From NCBI GenBank assembly GCA_958510825.1, contig OY294051.1:4992353-5056352 (forward strand): a DNA stretch of 64,000 bases. Direction: 5' to 3'. A program made the translations under genes and the position numbers. Positions 32,219 through 40,993 of this stretch are shown here, in pieces. Every line of letters starts with the position of its first letter. Positions within the stretch are counted from its first letter, which is position 1. This DNA comes from Brachypterus glaber. Taxonomy: Eukaryota; Arthropoda; Insecta; Coleoptera; Kateretidae. The notes under the pieces are model-generated. The model made no database searches. It had not been told where the DNA came from and saw only the letters and a program-made list of their open reading frames with translations.

Positions 32219-33340
32219 CGTCCATGATACTGCAATACCGCTTAACGTCCAATTGCAAAACCGAGTAACGTCTAACTGCAATACCGCGTCGCTAATGAAA
32301 GTAGCAAAATCAAGATTTTGCACAAGCGTGATCTACACAATAAATGGCGTATATTGAGTTAATATTTGTGAGAAATAACCATTTTAAAAAGCCTTTTAAG
32401 CTTTTTTAAATTTATTATTTCTAATTTAAAAATTCATCAAGTAGGTCAGATATTTATTTGAAAACCGCGTTGACAACAATTTGACGTATGAATTTTTAAT
32501 TGTATTTTTTAATAACGCATATCAATGGATTTATGCTTATAAATAATAGAAAGTGAGGCGGATCCTGAGATGAAAATGCATGTAGATCCAGAGGACTGCA
32601 AGAAAATTAGAAAAAGGAAGAAAAAAGCCGATTCAACACAGTGGAAAAGAGAATTAACCAAAAAGCAGAGAATGATGGGCCAGGAATACACCGGGTTTAG
32701 AAAACAGAATGAAAAAATTGTCCAGGATGTATCAAAAGAAGAAAGGAAGTTAGGACCTGCATATATATTGTAAAAATACGAACGTATTCAACTGTAATAT
32801 GTTTACAGAAAAGAACAGAGAAGATTTATTTAAAGATTTTTGGAAAATGACGTGGGGGTAGAAGAATGTGTTTTTATTATCAATGATAGACGTAGAAGGA
32901 ACCATTAAGAAGAAGAAATTAAATGGAAATGTTTCAAAAAGATCCGAATCAAGAAAATTCTACCTGAAAGTTAACGATCAAAAGAAAAGGGTTTGCAAAA
33001 GTACGTTCCTTAACACACTCGGAATAAAAGAATGGACTATTCGGTATTGTATAGAAAATAGAGCTCCAAATAAACCAAAAGAAGAAAATAATGAAGACGT
33101 AAAATTAAGTAATACTATTGGTATATCATTGTTATAATATTTTAGTTTAATAAATATTTTATAAGCCAGCTTAAAGTATAATATTTTTACTTTAAAAAGC
33201 GTTACTTTTCTGTTAATCATTAATATAATAAGTTTTTCCTTCTCCTGTAAAATTTTGTTTCTAAACCTTACGCGGTTTTGCAGTTAGACGTTACGCAGTT
33301 TTGCAGTTGGGCGTTAAGCGGTATTGCAGTATCATGGACG
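32219..33340 (+). mobile_element. 1.12 kb DNA transposon, ~70 bp TIRs, ATTT target duplication
   Basis: Left end CGTCCATGATACTGCAATAC and right end GTATTGCAGTATCATGGACG are perfect inverses. Similarity continues for ~70 bp as internally repeated units (GTAACGTCTAACTGCAA). ATTT at 32215-32218 and 33341-33344 is a 4 bp target-site duplication. The interior holds one broken ORF (32570-33137), so this is a deletion derivative. Confidence 0.93.
32570..33137 (+). pseudogene. Broken ORF of the 32219-33340 element
   Basis: Two blocks. The first has DPEDCKKIRKRKKKADSTQW, KRELTKKQRMMGQEY and KEERKLGPAY, with a stop at 32771. The second, after a frame change, has CNMFTEKNREDLFKDFWKM, TAG at 32857, SESRKFYLKVNDQKKRVCKS and TFLNTLGIKEWTI. 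The order 'basic WKRxxxKxxRxxGQEY / Cys / E..R...F..FW.M / R.FYLKV..Q...VCK..FL.TLGI' recalls the N-terminal part of a protein type I have seen repeatedly in insect genomes, presumably transposon-encoded. That is memory and not a database hit. No catalytic domain is present. Confidence 0.6.
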
Positions 33341-33487
33341 ATTTGTTGTATTGTATTAATTTTTCCATACGAAATAAATACCCAAAAAAGTCTTGAATAA
33401 CTAAAGACTTGTTTGTTTGGATCATAACTAAAGTTATCGGATGGACTTGTTTTTAGTATAATTTGGGTAGGATGGTAAAATAGTACA

Positions 33488-33607
33488 TTATTTACCAAGT
33501 GAGAGAAGTTTAACATTTTTGACCTGCGTCAAATTGCGGGATGAGCGCGCTAGCGCGAAGCCCGCAAGACGCGGTCTAAAATGTTAAATCTTCACTCACG
33601 TGGAAAA
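33488..33607. repeat. CpG-rich hairpin (family C)
   Basis: AGTGAGAGAAGTTTAACATT and its inverse (AAAATGTTAAATCTTCACTC) enclose CTGCGTCAAATTGCGGG / CCCGCAAGACGCGG with a GAGCGCGCTAGCGCG core. CGCG density is extreme for this window. TTTTTTTCACTACCAGTACA follows directly, as in family D. It lies 225 bp upstream of the ORF start at 33833. Confidence 0.85.
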
Positions 33608-33832
33608 TATAGTATTTTTTTCACTACCAGTACAATTAATTAGCTATTTATTTATTTATTTTACTAAAATTTAATGAAAAAGCTTATAAATTTAAAATAT
33701 CACGCTGGCCGTTCGCGGCCATTAAAAAAACAAATGAATAACTTGACATTTCTGGCAGAAATTTTCTGGTGATCTGCTAAAATTATTAAGTTATAAAGTG
33801 TTTCCGTGTTAAGTGTAATAAAATATATAAAA

Positions 33833-33961
33833 ATGAAAAGTGAAATGCAAAGTGATGATTCTGGTACTCCCCCAGAAATAAGGGGACAGGCGAAAACTGT
33901 GAGGGAGAATCTATTGCCTCAAAAATCAATATATGGGGGTTGTACCTCTAGTAATCTATGA
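33833..33961 (+). pseudogene. N-terminal fragment of a tyrosine-recombinase-like TE protein
   Basis: ATG is followed by KSEMQSDDSGTPPEIRGQAK and TVRENLLPQKS before the sequence diverges and stops at 33959. 'LLPxKS' preceded by an acidic/Pro-rich leader resembles the start of integrase-like proteins of Crypton-type and related elements in insects, where it is followed by a Y..Y..F..W SAM-like DNA-binding helix. Those helices and the catalytic R-H-R-Y domain are absent here. The assignment rests on a short motif. Confidence 0.4.
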
Positions 33962-34820
33962 TCCGTACGGTAATATATGGGTTGTATAATCTATGGTTGA
34001 ATATGATGGACCAATGATTTTCACCTTTCGAAGTGTTTTTTGTAAAACATGTTTTATAGGTTAATTTAATTAATATTTTTTAATTTATCATACAATAAAT
34101 AAATTTGGTGCCTAAAGACACTTGTAAATAGCAATGTGAATTAATAATTAAGTGAAACGTTAGATGCCAAAATAGCTGAATAAAAATTCATTATTAACCA
34201 TGGTGCCATTTCATTATTTTTAGAACCTCTGACGACATAGGTAGAGAAATAATATTTCTACCAAAGAAAAGAACAGTAATAAAGATGTGATTTTAGGCTG
34301 GTGGTGAAAAAAAACTATTATAGTAGTTTTTTGAAAATAATTAAATAAAACAGTCAGTCTAAAACAATGTTTTGGCCAAAACGTATCGATAAGAGAACTC
34401 GCTGGAATCTAAAAATTAGATCTTTATAGTTGTGGCCAGAGTTGTGCCGCAAAGGGATAAAAAAGTACCGGTATGCCACCTTATGGCTTAAATGAATGGA
34501 CAGACTGTAATACAATGTTCTGTGTATATGTAAAGAAATAGTTATCCACGTATTGTATACAGATAAAACCGAAAATAATGGTTTGGACAAAAAAGTTCTT
34601 GACCTTTTTCAGAGATCATTGTATTCCTATGTATTATGAGGCGCTGAACCAAAATAGCACCTCATCTAGTTAAAAAAAGGTCAGGAACTGTTTCAGAGAC
34701 TACTGTAAGTACAGTAAGTAAGTAAGTAAGTAAATAAGTAAGTATATTTTTCCTTTGAATATTAAATACAATAGTTAAACATATAGATATACACACAAGG
34801 ACATGAACATAACCATAAAA
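33962..34820. other. No gene; (AAGT)n microsatellite
   Basis: AAGTAAGTAAGTAAGTAAAT run at 34717-34744. A short palindrome GGTAGAGAAATA/TATTTCTACC lies at 34231-34255. GTTCTTGACCTTTTTCAGAG at 34592-34613 resembles 35150-35165. Otherwise unassigned. Confidence 0.5.
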
Positions 34821-35078
34821 AACGTTATTTTCGAGTATCATATACATAATATACAGTGCGATTATAAAGTGCCGAATAGTTTGAAAATAAAATACTCTTC
34901 GTTTGAAGCCAAGCCTCTGTTAGAGTTTTACGCGACAAGCCCATTGCTACGTACAACAGCTCGGTGGCCAGTAAAACGCACACAGCTTTCTTTTATTTTA
35001 CTCATCACTAATGCCAGTTTTGCATTAAAAAGGGTTCGGTACTTTATAATCGCACGGTATATATTATGAAAATAACGT
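34821..35078. mobile_element. Small MITE (~258 bp)
   Basis: Outer ACGTTATTTT / AAAATAACGT and inner GTGCGATTATAAAGTGCCGA / TCGGTACTTTATAATCGCAC are inverted pairs. No ORF. Confidence 0.8.
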
Positions 35079-35211
35079 TTTTTAAAGTTATCTCCAAAAC
35101 CAACCTGACCCTAAATTCGGATTCAGGAATACAATGGTCTCCGAAAATATTCTTGACCTTTTTTTTGTGTGGCTGCATGCCAGCAGTGTTATAAAGATTA
35201 TATAAGGGAAC

Positions 35212-35353
35212 GTTCAAGTATTACGTAACGCTCTTGGGGAGGTGGGGGTCAATTTGGAGTGTTACGCCCATGTTAATGGTATAGGAAAATAGCGTTACAG
35301 GGGGGGGGGGGAAGGTCCAAAATTATTAAAATTTGCGTTACGTAATACTTGAA
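35212..35353. mobile_element. Small MITE (~142 bp) with GTTCAAGTATTACGTAACGC ends
   Basis: The terminal inverted repeat GTTCAAGTATTACGTAACGC recurs inverted at 35334-35353. The middle contains a G13 run. A related element with GTTACG ends may be at 56568-56705. Confidence 0.85.
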
Positions 35354-35532
35354 TTATAATTTTTTATCTATTTATTATTTAGGAAGTTTTCGATTTTGTC
35401 AAAATTTGGTATGAAGCATTTTTTTATAGGGTAAAATAAAATGAGGTGGCTCGTTAATATTTTGAATTTAAGCATTTTAACGAGTACCCTAGTGCTTGTC
35501 ATCTTATCCTACCTACCTCTCCAATATTAAAA

Positions 35533-35573
35533 TGGGCAATATAAATAAAAAATTAGCAAAAGCTTTTTCTTAA
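35533..35573 (+). repeat. 41 bp inverted repeat flanking the nuclease-USP locus (left)
   Basis: TGGGCAATATAAATAAAAAA... to TTTTTCTTAA matches, inverted and without gaps, 37535-37575 (36 of 41 bases). The right-hand copy overlaps the beginning of the fusion frame. In the left copy ATG at 35532 would read MGNINKKLAKAFS and then stop, i.e. the same peptide start. Confidence 0.85.
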
Positions 35574-35592
35574 TTTTTTTAAGTAAAAGCTA

Positions 35593-35629
35593 ATTTTTTT
35601 TTTTTTGTTTTTTTTTTTTAAATTTTATT
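35593..35629 (-). terminator. Polyadenylation signal and oligo-A tail of the fusion locus
   Basis: Reading on the minus strand, 108 nt after the stop codon comes AATAAA (35624-35629), and four bases later two A12-14 runs separated by one C (35593-35619). The layout is that of a reverse-transcribed polyadenylated RNA. The spacing between signal and tail is shorter than usual. Confidence 0.7.
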
Positions 35630-35737
35630 TTTATATTAATAGTATAGAAATATACATGTTAATTAAAAAAAAAATAATTAACAATCAAGTAACAAATAAT
35701 AGTAACAAATAAGTAAAAAAAAAAGAAATAAATAAAC

Positions 35738-37576
35738 TCAAGTATATGATTTTTGACTTTCTTGTTCGTACAATAATATGTAAGCATTCCCTGATACGAT
35801 GGATGTTGGTGAAATTGAAGATACCCTAGAGTCGTTGTATTCGTGCCACGTATGATTATAGGGATGTTTACAATAGGCGGTGTAGTGTCCGCTATACGTG
35901 GTACCACTGTGATTTGAAATGGCGTATAAGTTGTATTTGGAGGGTGCAACGGACTCTGCTGCATAATTGCTCATATCTAATTCTTCTAGGGGGAAGTCTA
36001 CGGTGACTTTGAGCTTTCTTTGAAACTGTGTCATCGGGGAGAAGCGTTTAAGGTGAATTACTAATATTTTTGGGAATTTTTGAATTCTAAAGAATTTTGT
36101 GCATTTTCTGCGCTTTTTGCATTTTGAACATGTAGGTTTTTCATCACCGTCCAACGATTCTTCCCGTGTGAAGGATTCCAAACAATGTGATAAACTTAAT
36201 TGACCGGTGTGTTGTGGAAGAGAGAGAGAAAGGTCCCAGAATGGTTCGAATGTGACGGAACAATGGCTGCAATAGGTGCATTTGAGGGTGGATTTCAGTT
36301 GTCCGACGAAGAGGTCCAAAATGCGAGAGTCGTCCATCCGGAGGTATCTGGACCATGATTCGGCAGATTTTTCATTATCAGTTAATTTTTCATCTATTTT
36401 GGTAAAAATAGGTTTAGGTTTTTCCGTTACCCTGTTAACGTCCTCGTGAAGTCCCTCTAAAAGGTACCGCAGAAATTCTTGTGCGTCCTGTTGTTTGTAG
36501 TCTGTAAATTGGGGGGCGAAAATCTGGATTTGGCTCTTGAAAGAAACCGTGTTTACTACCCGTTCAGATGAATCTTCTGACCACAACTGTTTTATAACAT
36601 CGGCAAATGTCTTAATTAAAGCTCCATGCATACTTGATATATTGGTGTTGATGTCCTGCATATAGCTGTCCTTCTTTAAGTATTCCAACAAAAGTTTCGT
36701 GTTCGAAAGGCATGTAATGACCGAGTTCATGAAACAGGTATTCCCGATATTTTTTAACCCGTTAAGACCCAGAGTTTTGACTGGACTTCCGACCTCTGGC
36801 TTATTGTTTGTGATATAGTTTTTCTCGCTGTTATCATCAATATCACTGTAATTTAAACTGTTGTTGGTGTTGTATAATTTATCATCGTTCATTTCAGAAT
36901 CATTATCAAATGTTCCCAAGACACTTATAGCATTACCTCTTTGGATGGCCATACTTATGCGTTGTAGAAAGTAAAGACCTTCCAAAGGGTTGCCGGTGGA
37001 ATCTATCAAGCGTCTACAAATGTCTTTAAGAAAGGCCTTAGTGATTGGACCATATGAACCATAAGTTTCAATAGCTATGGGAACAAATTCATAGTCTGTT
37101 GATAAAAATTTGTATCTCTTGATCTTAATGTTTTCTGCTCGTTCTGCAGCAGAGCCAGCCTTTTCAGAGTTAATATGAAGATAAGAGGGAGCCACAGTAT
37201 CCACACAGGTAAAGTCCCACACCAAGCATTTCCCTCTTTTAAATGGAACCAAAGTCATTCCGTCTGGTCTTTTGCCATCGATTCGTGCCATTAAACCTGG
37301 AGGTTCTAAAACAGGTTGTAGATCAATAATAGCTAAGGCTCTCTTTATTAGGTTGTTTACTTCTTTGTGTCTAGATAATCTGCCTTTGCTATATCTACAA
37401 GAGAGGCCATGTGTTCCAGATGTATCAACATTTTCACCACAAATACACAAATGGTGGACAACAGTTTTGGTAGATCCCATTCTCAAATTAATAGCTATTC
37501 TAAGTAAGTTTCTATTTTGGTATACATAACATTTTTGAGAAAAAGCTTTTGCTAAAATTTTATTCACATTGCCCAA
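35738..37576 (-). CDS. Fusion ORF: retrotransposon nuclease-like domain + USP2-type deubiquitinase
   Basis: One unbroken frame of 612 codons. Residues ~1-222: CCHC-like finger C44xC...H56..C60, SRH (68-70), GKRPDGMTLVP (PD at 104-105), LVWDFTCVD (D121), ETYG, LQRISMAIQRGNAISVLGTF. This is the C-terminal PD-(D/E)XK-like nuclease region seen after reverse transcriptase in some retroelements. Residues 223-268 are an Asn/Asp-rich linker. Residues 270-611 form a complete ubiquitin-specific protease most like USP2: GNTCFMN (Cys281), YKQQDAQEFLRYLLEGLHED, zinc Cys433/436 and 483/486, FPKILVIHLKRFS, YSGHYTAYC (His564), YNDSRV (Asn581). All catalytic residues are kept and there are no introns. The frame is open to 37636 without ATG; codon 1 is TTG and the first ATG is codon 33 (37480). 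Most likely a chimeric retrogene; a TE-borne protease is the alternative. Expression unknown. Confidence 0.9.
   Translation of the reverse strand: MGNVNKILAKAFSQKCYVYQNRNLLRIAINLRMGSTKTVVHHLCICGENVDTSGTHGLSCRYSKGRLSRHKEVNNLIKRALAIIDLQPVLEPPGLMARIDGKRPDGMTLVPFKRGKCLVWDFTCVDTVAPSYLHINSEKAGSAAERAENIKIKRYKFLSTDYEFVPIAIETYGSYGPITKAFLKDICRRLIDSTGNPLEGLYFLQRISMAIQRGNAISVLGTFDNDSEMNDDKLYNTNNSLNYSDIDDNSEKNYITNNKPEVGSPVKTLGLNGLKNIGNTCFMNSVITCLSNTKLLLEYLKKDSYMQDINTNISSMHGALIKTFADVIKQLWSEDSSERVVNTVSFKSQIQIFAPQFTDYKQQDAQEFLRYLLEGLHEDVNRVTEKPKPIFTKIDEKLTDNEKSAESWSRYLRMDDSRILDLFVGQLKSTLKCTYCSHCSVTFEPFWDLSLSLPQHTGQLSLSHCLESFTREESLDGDEKPTCSKCKKRRKCTKFFRIQKFPKILVIHLKRFSPMTQFQRKLKVTVDFPLEELDMSNYAAESVAPSKYNLYAISNHSGTTYSGHYTAYCKHPYNHTWHEYNDSRVSSISPTSIVSGNAYILLYEQESQKSYT
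37535..37575 (-). repeat. 41 bp inverted repeat flanking the nuclease-USP locus (right)
   Basis: Partner of 35533-35573. Either terminal repeats of a ~2.04 kb element, or an inverted duplication of the 5' end of the inserted copy. No clear target-site duplication was found outside the pair. Confidence 0.85.
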
Positions 37577-37639
37577 TCGGGCAATTGGCCAATACTCTAC
37601 ATTCTGGTAGATATTGAATATGAATATTAAAAAGTCCTA

Positions 37640-38020
37640 CCTTGTGGACTTCCTATACCAGTATTCTGCCTATTATTTGAATCAATTTATGAATCTATGC
37701 GTATAAAATTATTATAATCATAGAAGTTGATTATAACGAGTAAAAACAGTTGTTTTTTTTTTAATTCTTTTATTTATGAATTAAAACGAGATTATAACAA
37801 TTTGTTTTAAATCAGTGGCTTCATTAATATGTTACGGAAATGATATCGAACTATCCATGCGTGGTACAAGATTTAATCTGCAGTAGTAACACCAAGATTC
37901 TTGAAATATTGTCGCCTCTGTGTCTAGCTATAATTTTAAAATAACGATAATACAGGGTTATTCTTTTAAATGGTACACCCACCGTAACTTTTGAACGGCA
38001 TGAGATATAAACTTTGCTTT
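37640..38020. other. No gene; TE scraps
   Basis: TACAGGGTTATTCTTTTAAA at 37951 begins another TACAGGG-type terminus of ~60 bp. The rest is AT-rich. Confidence 0.5.
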
Positions 38021-38022
38021 AT

Positions 38023-38579
38023 ACTATAGTCCGTCCAATTATGCAAGATAGTAGTTTAAAATTCCCGCGATTTTTAAGCTACAACATTGGTTAAAAACTC
38101 GTACCTTTTAACATATAAAATATTGTGACATTTTTTGTCTATGACAATGATTGACGGTCGTTAAAGCTAATAAAAAAAGAGAAAGTTACATAAGACAATG
38201 GGTATACTTAATGTTATTTTGTATGGTATTAAAAAAGGTACTTTTTTGGTTTATTCTTCATACACTCACACTAAATTAGCATATTCTACATATTACGTCA
38301 AATTTTTAGGTTACAATTACAACTTAAGGCCTATCCAGAGGCTCATATAACAACCATTACAAGATACATGACGACACATTAAGCCAATCCTGGCATCGCA
38401 TTCTTATGTACTATGCTTGTTATGCGAGTCTTTGGAAAGACGCTTTCCAGGAAAACAGTACCAATATCTGTTAAATTTTTGATACACTACGATTTATACA
38501 TAATTATGCTATTTCTGCGCTCTGTGGTGTAAAACGGGCCGCGTCCCTTACTATCTTGCATAACTGGACGGAGTATAGT
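38023..38579. mobile_element. Non-autonomous DNA transposon, 31 bp TIRs
   Basis: ACTATAGTCCGTCCAATTAT then GCAAGATAGTA (38023-38053) is inverted at 38549-38579 with few mismatches. The right subterminal part (CTCTGTGGTGTAAAACGGGC) is also found twice at 19865-20250. No ORF in 557 bp. Confidence 0.85.
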
Positions 38580-39130
38580 TGACCAATTGGATCTATGACA
38601 TAATAGTTATTCTAATGGTAATTTAAAAATGATACGGAAAATAGTCGATGATATTCTGAGATAAACTTCAATTGTTTCTGAGTTACGAAAGATATTGTTT
38701 TGGATTTAATAATACCAGTCGTGTTAGATGTGAGGCGTTTCATTCCAAAACTTATCTTACATTACATTATAAAATACCAAAAAGTCCAAACTAAAAATGT
38801 TACGGTTAGTTTGGACTTTTTCAATGATAATTTTCAAGAAAAAAAGTTAAATAAATTTTGGGCAAAAAAATTGACCCAAAGAATTTTTTTTTCCAAAAGA
38901 ATGTTGCCCAAAAACCAGATCTCCAAAGAAAATTTTGCACGAATAATAAATAAAAGAATAATTTAAAAAAAAAATCTTTAATTTTCGAGGCTGTTTTTTT
39001 GCTGAGGCGGAGTCAAGGCAAAAAATCAGTCGAGAACAATAAAAGGCAGTTCGCATACATGATGCCTATCATATTTTTTTCTACCACCTAAAGTTAGTAA
39101 CTCCAATAATTATAATTGGTTAAAAATATA
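38580..39130. other. Unassigned, with AAAAAGTCCAAACTAA hairpin
   Basis: A 20 bp-arm hairpin (AAAAAGTCCAAACTAA ... TTAGTTTGGACTTTTT, 38779-38822). An 88-codon frame (38700-38966) has no recognisable motif and is not called. Confidence 0.4.
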
Positions 39131-39134
39131 GTTT

Positions 39135-39431
39135 AATAGTTATTTATGGTACTAGGGGTAAAGTAAGATATTGCCTATGAGAAAGAGGGCAATATCGGTT
39201 TACCCATGAGTGCCATACAAGGTTTTATCCAATAAATAGCTTAGGAATTCATATTTTTATTAAAAATTTTAATGTCATTTACAAGAAAATAATTTCACAA
39301 GTGACAGTTGAGTGGGTAAAATAAATAATTATCCACTCAAAAAAGTAAAAGCCACGCGGGGGTTATTATTGAGTTTATCTATTTAAAATAAAGCTGGTAA
39401 TTGTCTTATTATCTGTATGTATTGGATAAAA
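39135..39431 (+). repeat. Repeat family F, copy 1
   Basis: Starts AATAGTTATTTATGGTACTA, contains GGGTAAAGTAAGATATTGCC / GGGCAATATCGGTTTACCC as a short hairpin, and ends TGTATGTATTGGATAAAA. TTTTATCCAATA and TATTGGATAAAA bound the distal 200 bp as inverted repeats. Copies at 50506-50840 and 58938-59250. Confidence 0.9.
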
Positions 39432-39439
39432 ATTATTTT

Positions 39440-40095
39440 GACATAGCTTTTAGTTTGAAAAATAAGTAAAATAAACATATCCAAACAGGTCCAATAATAA
39501 ATGACTGTACTTTTTAAGAGTGCGAGGCTATAATAGTGTTTTCTACCGTAGTTTAAATATTAGTTTTTTCACTACTAGTACTATTTAACTATTTTTATTC
39601 AAATAATAAAATAAATTATTAATAGAAATGTAATTTTTTGAAATTTCTTAAAAATCAAGTAGTCTTGATCAATTACATTTGCTCAAATAAATACTTTGAA
39701 CTGACGTTTAAAAAATTTATATATTTTTTTTTAATTTTTCATAATATTTAGCTAATTATTGAATGTATTAATTGATAACCCTGCAGAAATTTTATTTTAA
39801 GATATTTTAAATTCGAAAGTAAAAAAAATAGGATTTATCGGATAATTTCAATAAGGAGTGTTGCCACCCGTAAAAACCAATAATTTACGGTTAAATTATT
39901 GCTTGTATGCTAAAGAAAATATATTAAAAACATATATATTCGGCTCTTGTAATATTATCTTTGAATATAATTATAAGCTTACATTATTAAGTGCAAAAAA
40001 ATTCATCAAAATTACCAATTTGTATTGAAACGACAACAAATTGTATATTTCTCTGTATAATTAAATACAATTACTACGGTTATTACTATAATGAC
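39440..40095. other. Partial family D copy and AT-rich sequence
   Basis: 39513-39592 (AAGAGTGCGAGGCTATAATA, TTTTTTCACTACTAGTACTA) is the right half of a family D hairpin end. The remainder is unassigned. Confidence 0.5.
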
Positions 40096-40099
40096 GTTA

Positions 40100-40545
40100 T
40101 ATTAGCAAGACTTGACCTACAAATAATACAGTGAAGACATATTATCGCCCGTTGGTTAGAATGGCATTTATTCCAGCTGATCTACATCTTTTGAATCTGG
40201 ATCCAGCTCGAAGATCTAAAAAATTTAGGTTCTTGGTCATTATTATTTTAAAATTGAATGTTATACCGAACGGGTCTTCCAACAAGAAGTTTTATTACTA
40301 ACCTCCTAGCCTGTACTTTAGATTAAAATAAAAATATACCCGCTTTTCACAAAAAACTGCATTTTTCTCTTAATGTAAAATGAAGACCCTTTATTTGCCA
40401 GGCTTGACGTACAAATAGTAGAGCAAAGACATATCGCCCATTGCTAAAAATGTCATATTTTCCAGCTAATCTACTTGTTTTATTTTTGAACGATCAAAAA
40501 TATTAGGTTCTTCATAATAATCATTTGAAAATTATCTACTATTAT
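40100..40545. repeat. Diverged tandem duplication (~160 bp copies, ~290 bp apart)
   Basis: GACTTGACCTACAAATAATA...GACATATTATCGCCCG...TTCCAGCTGATCTAC at 40108-40250 recurs as GGCTTGACGTACAAATAGTA...GACATATCGCCCA...TTCCAGCTAATCTAC at 40400-40530. Old duplication, non-coding. Confidence 0.75.
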
Positions 40546-40559
40546 AAAAGTGAAGTTTT

Positions 40560-40990
40560 TTTAAGCACTTTTTCATCATTTAAAGAATCCTATTCTCGCT
40601 TAAATTACAACTTTTAGGTATTTATTTACTTTAATAGCAAAAAGTTTGAAGACCCAAACTCTAGCATAAGAAACAAACCAAAAAGATCTTATTTGCTGGT
40701 TCATTTTTAGACTTTTTATAACTAAAAATAAACCTAAAGTTTTAGAGATGTAAAGTAATTTTTGACTCAAAGTCCAAAAACTAAAAACAAAACTAAGTTT
40801 AACATTTGTATTCTATTTTGCAAATATGTGATTTAGTCCAGTGCAAAGTGCACTCATGCACAGTGTGTGGTGTCCTCGCAAAAATAATTTCCCGTGCAAC
40901 TGAACAATAATGCATTATCAATTATTAAGGAAAAAAATACAAAATAAACAAGCCATAAAGATATTAATTGCTTCGCGTATACAGTATACT
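40560..40990. other. No gene recognised
   Basis: AT-rich intronic sequence; the GTGCACTCATGCACAGTGTG segment near 40848 has no assigned role. Confidence 0.35.
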
Positions 40991-40993
40991 CAT

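Noticed and set aside
37577..37680. RT-like string SPQG just upstream of the nuclease-USP frame
   Set aside because: It lies in a different frame, is only a few residues long, and the expected ~400 residues of RT between it and the nuclease domain are missing; not strong enough to call.
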